This document shows, in pieces, positions 17,488-26,217 of a stretch of 55,031 nt of DNA (position 1 is the stretch's first letter; the number at the start of each line of letters is the position of its first letter). This DNA is from an uncultured Collinsella sp. (GTDB taxonomy: Bacteria; Actinomycetota; Coriobacteriia; Coriobacteriales; Coriobacteriaceae). Under the pieces are notes generated by a model that saw only the letters and a list, made by a program, of their open reading frames with translations, had not been told where the DNA came from and searched no databases. The DNA is taken from the NCBI GenBank assembly GCA_900543505.1, contig UQSB01000007.1, forward strand, positions 1 to 55,031, read 5' to 3'. A program made the translations under genes and the position numbers.

Positions 17488-17836
17488 ACATCGATCCTTT
17501 CACACGCTGTTTGTCGTGGTTTCAGTATCCCCGTAAGCAGCGCGCTACTCAACGGCAACGACGCAGGCCGACACTTCTTTTCGCACACGGCGGCCCGGCA
17601 GCCGCCCCTGCCTGACACTTTCTGATACCGCCGCCCCAAACCACCACAAAGGGGACAGGCACCTTTGTGGTGGTTTGGGGCGGTTTGTCTCGATCTGTAA
17701 CAGGTAGGCAGCCAAAACCGGGCTTGGTGTTACAGATCGAGATCTTTCGGGCACCCTCTGCGGTTTATCTCAATCTGTAACAGGAAGAGACGATTTGGCC
17801 CGTCAGATGTTACAGATCGAGACAAACAGGAAGCCC
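17488..17836. repeat. Intergenic region with three stacked long-stem hairpins
   Basis: Holds (1) a perfect 22-bp stem, 17631-17652/17662-17683, with GGGGACAGGCACC at the loop; (2) a perfect 15-bp stem, 17688-17702/17728-17742; (3) a 15-bp stem with one mismatch, 17768-17782/17808-17822. Stems 2 and 3 are built from the same unit TCTCRATCTGTAACA in alternating orientation. The promoter of the GH1 gene should lie near 17490-17620. Confidence 0.75.
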
Positions 17837-18481
17837 CTAGTCGCAGGTGATGTCGAGGTTCTTGCCGACGAGGCCCACGTAGCCGCCCTCGGCTGCCTTG
17901 GGGCTGTCGGCGTGGCAGAGGACCCACTTGTCGGCCTTCCAGTAGCAGTAGCTGTCGCCGGCCGCGGGCATGTCGGCTGCAGCCTCGGGGCGCGGGCCGT
18001 TGGTACCCGCCGGCAGCGCAACCATCACTTGGAAGCCGCCGTCGTCGACCATGCAGGGCGTGTAGTGGAGCGTGGTGTTGAAGACTTCGACGACCGTACC
18101 CGCCGGCACGCGGAACGCCTTGACGCACGCAGTGTCGAGCTTGCCGTCCTCGATCTCCCAGCGATGCGCCACGAGCAGGATAAAGTCGCGGGCGCCCAGG
18201 TTAAACTCGCTGGCGCGGTGATACTCCAGGCAGTTGAGCTGCGTGTTGTGGCCGTTGCACCAGCCCAGCTGGAAAGGACGGCCGCCGTACATGAGCAGGC
18301 CGAGCGTGTCGACACCCTCAACCTGCTCGAGCTCGGGTGCGGAGGCCACGTACTTGGTGCCCTCGGGAATGGGAGTAGCCGCAAGCGCCTCGACAAGCGG
18401 GGCGGTCAGGTTGGACGGCACGTCGTCCCACACGCGACCATAGGATTTGAACTCGGGATCTGATACAGAGTAGATATGCAT
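17837..18481 (-). CDS. DUF4867 family protein (cupin-like)
   Basis: 214 residues, cytoplasmic. The sequence fits DUF4867 proteins, which are often encoded in sugar PTS operons of Gram-positive bacteria. Visible features: an N-terminal MHIYSVSDPEFKSYGRV, a middle GWCNGHNTQLNCLEYHRASEF stretch, and a VFRVPAGTVVEVF-like beta region (AFRVPAGTVVEVFNTTLHY) suggesting a cupin barrel with possible metal-binding His residues. Start ATG 18481, with AGGAGCG upstream; the longer frame from 18517 is not favoured. It lies between the alpha/beta hydrolase and 6-phospho-beta-glucosidase genes. A sugar-binding or isomerase-type role is possible, but no reaction is established. Confidence 0.8.
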   Translation of the reverse strand: MHIYSVSDPEFKSYGRVWDDVPSNLTAPLVEALAATPIPEGTKYVASAPELEQVEGVDTLGLLMYGGRPFQLGWCNGHNTQLNCLEYHRASEFNLGARDFILLVAHRWEIEDGKLDTACVKAFRVPAGTVVEVFNTTLHYTPCMVDDGGFQVMVALPAGTNGPRPEAAADMPAAGDSYCYWKADKWVLCHADSPKAAEGGYVGLVGKNLDITCD

Positions 18482-18604
18482 GTTCGCTCCTGTTCGTTTA
18501 TGTGACAGTATGAACATTCTAGAACATCATTCATCCACGACCACGATCAATACCGAAAACATTGCATGACGAAATCACCCGCTCAAAAAGCGACATGCAG
18601 CTTC

Positions 18605-19585
18605 CTAGTCGAGATAATCTTTAAGAAACTCAATAACGCTCATACACCAGTAGTCGGTCTCCGGCGCATGGGGCTTCATCAATGCGTGCCCCCCTTCTGA
18701 ATACATGACTCCCTCATGGTGTACTCCAGCTGCATCCAGAGCATCGACCATCTTTTCATAATTGTCGGGCGATACAATATCATCGTCAGCGCATTGCCAA
18801 AGATATGTCGGAGGATACTGCTCCCACACATGCTGATTAATACAGAAATCATCGAGCGAGTCGCGACCAGCCCCGCCGCACACCGAATCAAGAAATCTAT
18901 TGTCTGATGCGTTCTCAAAGCCACGAAGATCAATCGGTGCATAACACAGGACCAAGGCTTTGGGTGCCTCGCATCCGTAGGACGCAAATCCCTTGTTGTC
19001 CGTCCCCCACTCGGCAGTTAAATGCGCACCAGCAGAAAAGCCGATAACTGCATAACTTTTTGCGACATTAAATTTCGCTGAATTCTCGAAGACAAAACGG
19101 ACAGCTCGATTTAAATCGTCGATTGGACGCGGCATCAAAGGCTCGACCCTCACCCTGTATGACAGCACGAACACGTTATAGCCCGCATCGTTGAGCTCGG
19201 GGGCAACGGGAAAGCCTTCCATTTGATGACAAACGCTCTGATAACCTCCGCCCGAAACCGCAATGATAAAGGGAGCCCCGGGTCTCCCGGGAAAGAAGAA
19301 CAGTTTCGTGTTGCGTCGAGTCGGATCACGGATGCAGTCGGCTTCATCCCATATATCGTAGGCAACTTGCCTCCCGTCATCCACGAGCTCGACAATCCGA
19401 TTCAATCCACGCAAAACGCGAGTAGTTTCATATGGATTAGCATCAGAATTCATATGAGACACGATGGGTTTATTCCACATGCGCTCCCAAGTTGAAGGCC
19501 GGCAAAGCATAAGGTGCTCGCCAAAGCCAGCGAACTCAGGAAGGAGCGCGATTTCGCCAAACGTCATATCGGCTGTAATTGTCAT
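18605..19585 (-). CDS. Alpha/beta hydrolase (acetyl-esterase/HSL-like)
   Basis: 326 residues, no signal peptide. The oxyanion segment is IIAVSGGGYQSV (in place of HGGG), the nucleophile elbow is VIGFSAGAHL, the acid is likely in CADDDIVSP, and the histidine is in GGHALM. This is the layout of the lipase/esterase GDXG-like family, which in carbohydrate loci often removes acetyl groups from imported glycosides. The gene is visibly more AT-rich than most of the window, like the PTS and antiterminator genes upstream. It follows a hairpin after the EIIBC stop. Substrate unknown; deacetylation of a PTS-imported glycoside is inference. Confidence 0.82.
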   Translation of the reverse strand: MTITADMTFGEIALLPEFAGFGEHLMLCRPSTWERMWNKPIVSHMNSDANPYETTRVLRGLNRIVELVDDGRQVAYDIWDEADCIRDPTRRNTKLFFFPGRPGAPFIIAVSGGGYQSVCHQMEGFPVAPELNDAGYNVFVLSYRVRVEPLMPRPIDDLNRAVRFVFENSAKFNVAKSYAVIGFSAGAHLTAEWGTDNKGFASYGCEAPKALVLCYAPIDLRGFENASDNRFLDSVCGGAGRDSLDDFCINQHVWEQYPPTYLWQCADDDIVSPDNYEKMVDALDAAGVHHEGVMYSEGGHALMKPHAPETDYWCMSVIEFLKDYLD

Positions 19586-19607
19586 AGCTAGTCACTCCAA
19601 AAATGAG

Positions 19608-19640
19608 GGTGGGCTCGCGTGAATCAACGGCAAGCCCACC
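19608..19640 (-). terminator. Terminator or attenuating hairpin after EIIBC
   Basis: GGTGGGCT/AGCCCACC stem (19633-19640 with 19608-19615), then CTCATTTTTGG on minus. It lies between the EIIBC stop and the hydrolase start, so downstream genes may be expressed at a lower level. Confidence 0.6.
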
Positions 19641-19690
19641 ACATGCAATCTGCCGCGGGGTTTTCGGCAGCTTACATCCCAAATAATTGT

Positions 19691-21061
19691 CTACTCCACT
19701 ACCGCCTCTTCATCAGGGCGATACAGGATGTAAACGAGAACGAAGTTAAGAATTAAACCGACGACATTGCAAAGAATTGCGCCGATGAGGCTGCTCATAT
19801 CACCAGAAGGATCCATATAACCGGGGAAGCTAAAAATGCCGCTCGACGTCATAACGAACGTACAGGTGTTGAAAATCGCCGGGATAACAGCACTGATTGC
19901 TCCGGCGACCATGGAAGCGATAATGATCTTCTTGTGCTCCAAGATGATGCCGTACAGCGCCGGTTCCGTAATCCCGAAAAAGCCCGTAATGGCACAGCTG
20001 AACCCAAGACTCTTTTCACTCGGGTCCTTCGAGCGGAGGGCAAACGCCAAACAAGCGCCGACAACACCCATGCTGCAGCAGAGAAGTCCAAGGATAGGAT
20101 CGGAGCCGACGGTCATAATATTGTTGATGGAAAGCACGATCAGGGCCCAATGGAGTCCAAGGGGGATCATAACGAGACCGAATATCGGCCCGAGAATAAC
20201 GCCGCAAAGGACGGGGCTGAACTGATAGACCGCCAGCACTGCAGTCGCAAGCAAAGAGCTCGCCTGCTGAATAACGGGGCCGATCACAAGGAGCGAGACG
20301 GGGGCGGCAACAGCAACCGTCAGGAACGGGACGAGCGCAAATGCCACAACATCGGGAAGAACCGCCCGCAGCCACTTATTAAGAACGGATGCGAACCAAG
20401 CCGCCACGATAGCAGGAAACACCGTGGAGGAATAGCTCACCATTGTGAACTTCATGCCGAGCAAATCCAGCGCATCGCCCGCTCCGGCCGCAGCAACGAA
20501 AGTCGGATAAATCAGGATTGCACCGAGTACCGCACCGATATATCGATCGGTTCCAAAGAACTGAGCAGCAGATGATCCGACAAGAACGGGCAGAAAATAC
20601 ATGCAGGCATTTCCCATGCCGTACAGCAGAGTGTATATTCCGCTCTCGGCGGAAACAGCACCCGCCGTCGTCAGAATACTAAGGACGGCGTTTATCATTC
20701 CGCATGCGATCAAGGCAGGAAGAACGGGCATCATGATGCCGCTGATGAGCTTCATTAGCTTTCCCAGAAAGCCCTTAGTCTCTCCTTCGCTTGCCTCGGA
20801 ATCTCCGGCATCAATCCCGGTTTCCTTGGCAACGACTTCATAGACCTTATCGACCTTAGGTCCCACAATCACCTGATATTGCCCCGCGGAATGGCGAATG
20901 TCGATCACGCCATCAATCGCCTTGACTTTTGCATCGTCTACGATGCTTTCGTCCTTAAGGTTGAACCTTAAACGAGTCATGCAGTGAGCTACAAATGTAA
21001 CGTTGTCTGCGCCGCCCACCATCTCGAGAATCTCGGCAGCGAGCTTGGTTGTATCTGCCAT
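19691..21061 (-). CDS. PTS transporter subunit EIIBC, beta-glucoside type
   Basis: 456 residues. EIIB domain at residues 1-80 with phosphocysteine Cys27 in HCMTRLRFNL; EIIC domain at about 100-450 with ten hydrophobic segments and the conserved FFGITEPALYGI stretch. No EIIA domain. It imports and phosphorylates a beta-glucoside-type sugar, consistent with the LicT antiterminator upstream and 6-phospho-beta-glucosidase downstream. Start taken at ATG 21061, with GGGAGA about ten bases upstream; ATG 21070 is too close to that site. A/T-ending codons are frequent compared with the other EIIBC gene at 2159-3586, a sign of separate origin. Confidence 0.92.
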   Translation of the reverse strand: MADTTKLAAEILEMVGGADNVTFVAHCMTRLRFNLKDESIVDDAKVKAIDGVIDIRHSAGQYQVIVGPKVDKVYEVVAKETGIDAGDSEASEGETKGFLGKLMKLISGIMMPVLPALIACGMINAVLSILTTAGAVSAESGIYTLLYGMGNACMYFLPVLVGSSAAQFFGTDRYIGAVLGAILIYPTFVAAAGAGDALDLLGMKFTMVSYSSTVFPAIVAAWFASVLNKWLRAVLPDVVAFALVPFLTVAVAAPVSLLVIGPVIQQASSLLATAVLAVYQFSPVLCGVILGPIFGLVMIPLGLHWALIVLSINNIMTVGSDPILGLLCCSMGVVGACLAFALRSKDPSEKSLGFSCAITGFFGITEPALYGIILEHKKIIIASMVAGAISAVIPAIFNTCTFVMTSSGIFSFPGYMDPSGDMSSLIGAILCNVVGLILNFVLVYILYRPDEEAVVE

Positions 21062-21129
21062 AAATACCATTTCTCCCATGTTGAGTTTTATATGTAACCA
21101 TCAGCAAAGCGCGCGCCTTTGCCAACTAA

Positions 21130-21969
21130 TTACCTTGTTTTCGATGCAATTCGATTGATGTGCATCATGAGGTAGAGTCTTTCTTCGTCTATAAGTTCCC
21201 GCCCCGTCAGTCGGCTGAGAACAGAAGCAATATCATCGGCGCACATTGATGCCACCGGATATTCTTTTTTGAGCGAGAGGTACATCTTGCGGTTGTCGCT
21301 CACGATGCTTTCGCCAGAGTTCAACCTATTGAATAAGTACTGAAGATGGGTTGCGAACCTTGCGTAATCGAAACCTTCCCGATCAACTTGAATGCCAAGC
21401 CGATTTTCAACAGCAACGGTTGACTCCTCCAGAACACGATCGTAGATATCCGCGCTAAACTCTTTAACTACTTCGCATGAGTCCGAATCGGCCATGTTAT
21501 TGATAAACGCCATGGCAATTCCAACTGCCTCATGAGCTGGAAGCCTAACGTTAAGACGTTTCCTGATTATCTTAAGTGCATACTCGCCGATTCTAAATTC
21601 GACGGGATATTGTTGGCGGACATCAAACGATAAAGGCATGCGGACAACGATATTTTGCTCTTTGCGCTTAACCGCATACGCGATATGGTCCGCAAGGATA
21701 AACGGCAAATTAGGGCTCACCTCATAAGACAGCAAACCTGTCGACATATCAATAACATCCGAGGTAAGCTCGAGAAGCTCGTCGGGGACCTCGTCAACGA
21801 GAGCGATGTAGCGAGAGCTAACGTTATAAAACGTTCGTTGAATCTCCGAAAGAGGGACCTCGTCTCCGACATTCTTAAACCCCAGACCACGGCCGAATGC
21901 AACCAACTGTCTGCCATTTCCATCGACGCAGAGGACAGCGCTGGTATTAATTCGTTTAACAATTTCCAT
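21130..21969 (-). CDS. licT: BglG/LicT-family transcription antiterminator
   Basis: 279 residues. The N-terminal co-antiterminator RNA-binding domain (residues 1-55: VKRINTSAVLCVDGNGRQLVAFGRGLGF) is followed by two PTS regulatory domains (about 70-165 and 175-279) with the paired histidines expected for PTS control (LADHIAYAVKR; the second domain ends MMHINRI). It binds an RNA hairpin in its own leader and prevents termination when the beta-glucoside PTS is active. Start ATG 21969 behind a GGGGGGGG run; the frame extends upstream to 22017 without support. It precedes the EIIBC gene by 68 bases. The symbol is by family analogy. Confidence 0.92.
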   Translation of the reverse strand: MEIVKRINTSAVLCVDGNGRQLVAFGRGLGFKNVGDEVPLSEIQRTFYNVSSRYIALVDEVPDELLELTSDVIDMSTGLLSYEVSPNLPFILADHIAYAVKRKEQNIVVRMPLSFDVRQQYPVEFRIGEYALKIIRKRLNVRLPAHEAVGIAMAFINNMADSDSCEVVKEFSADIYDRVLEESTVAVENRLGIQVDREGFDYARFATHLQYLFNRLNSGESIVSDNRKMYLSLKKEYPVASMCADDIASVLSRLTGRELIDEERLYLMMHINRIASKTR

Positions 21970-21984
21970 GTGTCCCCCCCCTAA

Positions 21985-22062
21985 ACAGAACAAGGCTCCC
22001 GAAGCAGAATCCGACAATCAATGTCGACAGATGCTGCTTCAGGAGCCTTGCCTGAATATCAC
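21985..22062 (-). promoter_or_regulatory. Leader terminator and probable antiterminator (RAT) target
   Basis: On minus, a 17-bp stem with one mismatch (22034-22050 with 21991-22007) is followed by TTCTGTTT, a good terminator just before the licT ribosome site. Overlapping its 5' arm is ATTCAGGCAAGGCTCCTGA, close to the CAGGCAARACC end of known LicT/SacY targets. Binding by the encoded protein would free transcription of the operon (established mechanism; site by similarity). Confidence 0.7.
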
Positions 22063-22170
22063 TCTGAGGACTAGTTTAAGCGAGCTAGTGCTAATGACCT
22101 CGAATAAACACTTCTAAACAGTTAAACGGTCGATATCTCCGTGTGAACGGTTTGGAGGCAGAGGGCGGCC

Positions 22171-22659
22171 CTATGCCTGCTGATAGTGCAGGTGCTTCTC
22201 GTCGATATCGGCCAGGTCGCGGTCGAGATAACGGCGCGCGAGCCAGTTTGCCATGGGGAGGTTCTGGTCCAGATAGTTACCGCACTCCTCGGGAGCGGCG
22301 CCGGGGATATCGCCCTCAAAACCAGCAACAAACTCGAACAGCTCGCGCACGAGCGGCAAGATCTCCTCACTCGTCAGCTCACCAAAGACAACCAGGTAAA
22401 AGCCCGTGCGGCAGCCCATGGGGCCAAAGTAGACAATGCGGCTCGACCACTCGGCATGATTGCGGAGGAACGTGGCACCCAGATGCTCGATGGTGTGGCA
22501 CTCCGCCGTGTTCATAACTGGCTCCTTGTTGGGCGTGGTCAGGCGCAGGTCAAAGGTGGTGACGGCGGCGCCGGTCGCCGGATCGCGGTCGATGCGGCTC
22601 ACATACACGCCGGGCTCGAGCAGCAGATGGTCAACGGAAAAACTCGCGATGCGCTCCAT
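22171..22659 (-). CDS. luxS: S-ribosylhomocysteine lyase LuxS
   Basis: 162 residues, the normal length. It converts S-ribosylhomocysteine to homocysteine and DPD, the precursor of autoinducer-2, in the activated methyl cycle. The zinc site is intact: HTIEH (His55, His59) plus the late Cys in PEECGNY. The catalytic Cys is present in GPMGCRTGFY, and the N-terminal FSVDHLLLEPG matches the family. ATG 22659 with GAGAGGATC upstream. Same direction as the kinase gene upstream but separated by two terminator-like hairpins, so most likely a single-gene transcript. Confidence 0.96.
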   Translation of the reverse strand: MERIASFSVDHLLLEPGVYVSRIDRDPATGAAVTTFDLRLTTPNKEPVMNTAECHTIEHLGATFLRNHAEWSSRIVYFGPMGCRTGFYLVVFGELTSEEILPLVRELFEFVAGFEGDIPGAAPEECGNYLDQNLPMANWLARRYLDRDLADIDEKHLHYQQA

Positions 22660-22684
22660 GGCAGATCCTCTCGGTAGTCAATTT

Positions 22685-22751
22685 GGGACGGGGCTCTTTT
22701 AGCTGGTTCGAATGATCGCACCAATCATACCAGTCAAAAAAGCCCCGTCCC
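22685..22751. repeat. Long-loop inverted repeat upstream of luxS
   Basis: GGGACGGGGCT at 22685-22695 pairs with 22741-22751 across a 45-base loop. The loop should contain the luxS promoter; TTGACT and TATGAT are both present in it on minus but not at proper spacing to each other. It shares GGGACGGGG with the next hairpin. Confidence 0.5.
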
Positions 22752-22764
22752 AAATGAGCTGCCC

Positions 22765-22799
22765 GGGACGGGGATCAATGAGTTTTTAATCCCCGTCTC
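22765..22799 (-). terminator. Terminator after the FGGY kinase gene
   Basis: Stem of 22765-22775 with 22789-22799 (one mismatch), 13 bases past the kinase stop. On minus the loop contains AAAAAC and the stem is not followed by a long U-tract, so efficiency is uncertain. Confidence 0.55.
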
Positions 22800-22811
22800 A
22801 GAATAATCATG

Positions 22812-24302
22812 CTAGGCGGTGTACGCGATTGTAGATTTCACGGCATGGCGCCAGCCGGCGATCTTTTTGGCGCGCTCGTCGGCGGACATGGTGGACTCCA
22901 CGATGCCGCGGGCGCCGTAGACGTCGACGACGTCGCGCGTGTACATGCCCAGCGCAATGCCGCAGGCCCAGGCCGCGCCCAGACCGCTCATCTCGTCGTT
23001 GCTCGCGATGCGAATGGGCGAGCCAACCAAGTCGCTCTCAAACTGCATCAGGTACGCGTCGCGCGTGGGACCGCCGTCAACACGAAGCTCGGCCAACGCC
23101 GCGCCCGAATCCTCGACCATCGCATCAATCACGTCGAAGATCTGATAGGCGATCGACTCGTCAGCGGCCTTTACGAACTCCGCACGGCCCGTGGTGCGCG
23201 TCATGCCAAAGATGCAGCCCTCGGCATCGCTCGCCCAGTGCGGCGCGCCCAGGCCAGTGAACGCCGGCACAAAGTAGACACGGCTTGCCGGATTGGCGGC
23301 GTAGCACAGGTCGGTGACTTCCTCGGGATTGTTGATGAGTTCCAGGTCGTCGCGCAGCCACGTCTTGACGGCGCCGGCGTAGCTCACGTTGCCCTCGAGA
23401 ACATACTCGGTCACACCGTCCATACGCCATGCGAGCGAGCTCGAAAGCCCATGCGAGCTGGCGACGAACTCGTCGCCGACGTTCATCATGACCGAGCTTC
23501 CGGTGCCATAGGTCGCCTTGGCCATGCCGCGGCTATGGCAGCCCTGGGCAAACAAGGCGGCATGGCTGTCGCCGAGCACGCCGTGAATGGGCACGGGCGC
23601 CGGCAAAAAGCCGCCCAGGTCCGTTGTACCGAACAGGCCATCGGAATCGGTCACCTGCGGCAGACACGCCGGATTGACACCAAAGGCCTCGCACACCGGC
23701 TCGCTCCAGCAGCCACGGCGCAGGTCAAAAAGCTGCGTGCGGCTGGCATTGGACCAGTCGCAGCGGAACTCCGCGCCGCCCGTGAGCGTCCAGACCACCC
23801 AGGCATCGATGGTGCCCAGGCACAGCTCGCCCGCCGCCGCGGCCTCGGCAGCCGCGGGAACGTTCGCGAGGATCCAGGCCATCTTGCCCGCCGGATAGTA
23901 GGGCGAGAGCACCAGACCCGTCGTGTCACGCACCAGCTCGGCCACGCCTTCGCGCGCAGCAAGCTCGTCGCACAGCTCGCGGGCGCGGGCGCACTGCCAC
24001 ACCACGGCATCGCACAGCGGCTCGCCCGTCCTGCGGCTCCAGGCAACGGTAGTCTCGCGCTGGTTGGAGATGCCGATGCCGGCGACGTCGGCCGGATCGA
24101 CCCCGGTCTCCTCCACCACGGCGCGCGCCACGGCCAGCACGTTGGCGGCGATCTCGGCTGGATCATGGCTCACCCAGCCGGCCTCGTTGACAATCTGGCG
24201 ATGCGAGCGGTCGGCGCGATGGATCAGATGGCCGCCCTCGTCCACCAGCAGCGCCTTAGTACCCTGTGTGGACTGATCGATTCCGATGATGTATTTGCTC
24301 AT
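22812..24302 (-). CDS. FGGY-family carbohydrate kinase (glycerol-kinase-like; candidate apulose kinase)
   Basis: 496 residues, the full FGGY length. The N-terminal ATPase motif is IIGIDQSTQGTKALL, followed by GISNQRETTVAW and, in the C-terminal domain, LRVDGGPTRDAYLMQFESDL. An automatic annotation would call it glycerol kinase, but true GlpK usually has DQGTTSSR and VDGGAVxNxxLMQ; the DQSTQGTKAL form belongs to a relative. It is the fourth gene of a run isomerase, transketolase N, transketolase C, kinase. That run matches the D-apiose route, in which apulose is phosphorylated before transketolase cleavage. Family certain; substrate inferred. Confidence 0.85.
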   Translation of the reverse strand: MSKYIIGIDQSTQGTKALLVDEGGHLIHRADRSHRQIVNEAGWVSHDPAEIAANVLAVARAVVEETGVDPADVAGIGISNQRETTVAWSRRTGEPLCDAVVWQCARARELCDELAAREGVAELVRDTTGLVLSPYYPAGKMAWILANVPAAAEAAAAGELCLGTIDAWVVWTLTGGAEFRCDWSNASRTQLFDLRRGCWSEPVCEAFGVNPACLPQVTDSDGLFGTTDLGGFLPAPVPIHGVLGDSHAALFAQGCHSRGMAKATYGTGSSVMMNVGDEFVASSHGLSSSLAWRMDGVTEYVLEGNVSYAGAVKTWLRDDLELINNPEEVTDLCYAANPASRVYFVPAFTGLGAPHWASDAEGCIFGMTRTTGRAEFVKAADESIAYQIFDVIDAMVEDSGAALAELRVDGGPTRDAYLMQFESDLVGSPIRIASNDEMSGLGAAWACGIALGMYTRDVVDVYGARGIVESTMSADERAKKIAGWRHAVKSTIAYTA

Positions 24303-24444
24303 GTACTCTCCTGTCTCCCCCGTCGATTCAAAACTAAAACCCGACGGACAAGGAGCGAGTGGCCGACCGGCTCATGAGAGCGCAGCCGGCCTGCTCAAAA
24401 TTCAACCTAAAAGGATTGGTGCAAACCTGTCCCCGATGCACCAA

Positions 24445-25386
24445 TTACTCTGCGGGAAGGAACTCGACGACCGTCTTGGCGATTCCCTCGCCCGTCAGGC
24501 CGTAGTGCGCAAAGACCTCGGGGCTCGTACCGGTGATGACCGGCGCATCGGGCAGGCTCAGGCACTTGACCGGACGCGGGCAGTGCTCACCTACGACCTG
24601 CGCGACCATGGAACCCAGGCCACCGAAGGGACTGTGCTCCTCGACGGTCACGACGGCGCGCGTGGCACCGGCGGCCTCGATCACGGCCTCGGCGTCGAGC
24701 GGCTTGACGCAGTACATATCGAGCACCGTTGCCGAGATGCCCTGCTCGGCCAGCAGATCGGCGGCGTCCACGGCGTGGCGGACCATCTCACCGGTAGCGA
24801 CGATCGTCACATCGGTGCCGCGGCGCACCCAGGTGGCGCGATCCATCTGGAACGGGCACTCGTCCTCGGTGTACACGTCCTCCACCGGGTTGCGGCCCAC
24901 GCGGATGTAGGCCGGCTTGTTGTCGGCGACCAGGGCACGCACGAGCTCGGCGGTCTGGAAGCGATCGCTCGGCAGATACACGCGCATGTTGGGAATCGCG
25001 CTCATGGCGGCGATATCCTGCGCGGAGTGATGGCTCATGCCTAAGGCGCCGTAGGACACGCCGCCCGAGATGCCGATGAGCTTGACGTTGGTGTTGGAGT
25101 ACGAAACGTCGACCTTGCACTGCTCATACGAGCGCGTGGTCACAAAGGACGCCGGCGAGGCGGCCCAGGCCTTCTTGCCGCACGAGGCCATGCCGGCGGC
25201 GATGCTCACCAGGTCCTGCTCGGCAATGCCGACCTCAACGGACTGCTGGGGATACTGGTCAAAGAACGGCGTGAGCGATGCAGAGCCGCGGGAGTCGGAG
25301 CACAGGACGACGATGTCTTTATCGGTTGCGGCGGCCTCGAGCAGCGTGTCGCAGATAGCCTTGCGGTTGGCGATCTTGTTAGCCAT
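24445..25386 (-). CDS. Transketolase, C-terminal subunit
   Basis: 313 residues. It contains the pyrimidine-binding domain (residues 10-180, with catalytic Glu in VGIAEQDLVS) and the C-terminal transketolase domain (190-313: VTIVATGEMVRHAVDAADLL, VVTVEEHSPFGGLGS). It works with the N-terminal subunit encoded just upstream; together they equal one full transketolase. ATG 25386 with AAGGAGG upstream overlaps the previous gene's end by eight bases. Split transketolases usually serve special sugar pathways; known examples include the apulose-4-phosphate transketolase AptA/AptB. Assignment to that activity here rests on neighbours. Confidence 0.93.
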   Translation of the reverse strand: MANKIANRKAICDTLLEAAATDKDIVVLCSDSRGSASLTPFFDQYPQQSVEVGIAEQDLVSIAAGMASCGKKAWAASPASFVTTRSYEQCKVDVSYSNTNVKLIGISGGVSYGALGMSHHSAQDIAAMSAIPNMRVYLPSDRFQTAELVRALVADNKPAYIRVGRNPVEDVYTEDECPFQMDRATWVRRGTDVTIVATGEMVRHAVDAADLLAEQGISATVLDMYCVKPLDAEAVIEAAGATRAVVTVEEHSPFGGLGSMVAQVVGEHCPRPVKCLSLPDAPVITGTSPEVFAHYGLTGEGIAKTVVEFLPAE

Positions 25387-26215
25387 TGATGGCCTCCTTA
25401 TGGGCAGCGAAATCGGCGATGATCTGGGCATATTCCTCATCGTTGGGCAGGTGATGATGCCAGGCGGCCTTGTCCTCCATAACCGGCGAGCCGTAGCCCT
25501 TCACTGTGTTGAGGATGATGACCGTGGGCTTACCCTTGGTCTCGGCGGCCAGCGTCAGCGCGGCATCGATGGCCTGGACGTCGTTGCCCGGAATGGACAG
25601 CACGTTCCAACCGAAGGCGGCCCAGCGCTCCTCCTGCGAATCCTGCTTCATGACGTCCTCGGTGCTGCCGCTGATCTGCAGGCGGTTGCGGTCCACGAGC
25701 GCGCACAGGTTATCGAGCTGGTAATTGCCGCCGCTCATGGCGCCCTCCCAGACCGAGCCCTCGGCAAGCTCGCCGTCGCCCATGATGGTGTAGACGCGGT
25801 AGCCGCGGCCATCCATCTTGCCGGCAAGTGCCATGCCCACAGCCACGGGCAGACCGTGACCCAACGAGCCCGAGTTCATCTCGATGCCCTTGAGCTTGTT
25901 GTTGGGGTGGCCGATGTAGGGGCTGCCGAACTTGGAGAAGCGGGCCTTGACGTCATCAAGGTCAAGATAGCCCTCGTGGCAGAGCACCGCGTAGTAGGCC
26001 TCCATGGCGTGGCCCTTGGAGAGTACGAAGCGATCGCGGTTGGGATCGTCGACGGTCTCGGGAGAAATGTTGAGGTGGTTGGCATAGAGGGTCATCAGCG
26101 CATCGATGACCGACATGTCGCCGCCGATGTGCCCGCCAGCGCCAGCCATGATGATATCGACGCAATCGCGGCGAAGGTCCCAACGCAGGGATTCAAGCTC
26201 TTCGATAGTTGCCAT
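25379..26215 (-). CDS. Transketolase, N-terminal (TPP-binding) subunit
   Basis: 278 residues. The thiamine-diphosphate motif is complete: GDGELAEGSVWEGA followed by the Asn in LVDRNRLQ. The early AGGHIGGDMSVID and LSKGHAMEAYYAVL segments are the usual transketolase substrate and cofactor contacts. Start at ATG 26215, with GAGGAGAG upstream; the frame continues 64 codons further into the isomerase gene, but that part is an overlap artefact. It begins two bases after the isomerase stop and overlaps the C-terminal subunit by eight bases, so the three are one operon. No signal peptide. Confidence 0.93.
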   Translation of the reverse strand: MATIEELESLRWDLRRDCVDIIMAGAGGHIGGDMSVIDALMTLYANHLNISPETVDDPNRDRFVLSKGHAMEAYYAVLCHEGYLDLDDVKARFSKFGSPYIGHPNNKLKGIEMNSGSLGHGLPVAVGMALAGKMDGRGYRVYTIMGDGELAEGSVWEGAMSGGNYQLDNLCALVDRNRLQISGSTEDVMKQDSQEERWAAFGWNVLSIPGNDVQAIDAALTLAAETKGKPTVIILNTVKGYGSPVMEDKAAWHHHLPNDEEYAQIIADFAAHKEAING

Positions 26216-26217
26216 TT

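Noticed and set aside
15922..17625. 567-codon plus-strand frame opposite the GH1 gene
   Set aside because: Antisense shadow of a clear 6-phospho-beta-glucosidase; Val/Leu/Ala-rich with no motifs.
17488..17836. CRISPR array suggested by regularly spaced 15-base repeats
   Set aside because: Only four copies, alternating in orientation, with no uniform spacers and no cas genes; hairpin units explain it better.
22812..24302. Plain glycerol kinase glpK with glycerol metabolism context
   Set aside because: No glpF, glpD or glpO nearby and the signature motifs differ from true GlpK; kept as FGGY kinase with substrate open.
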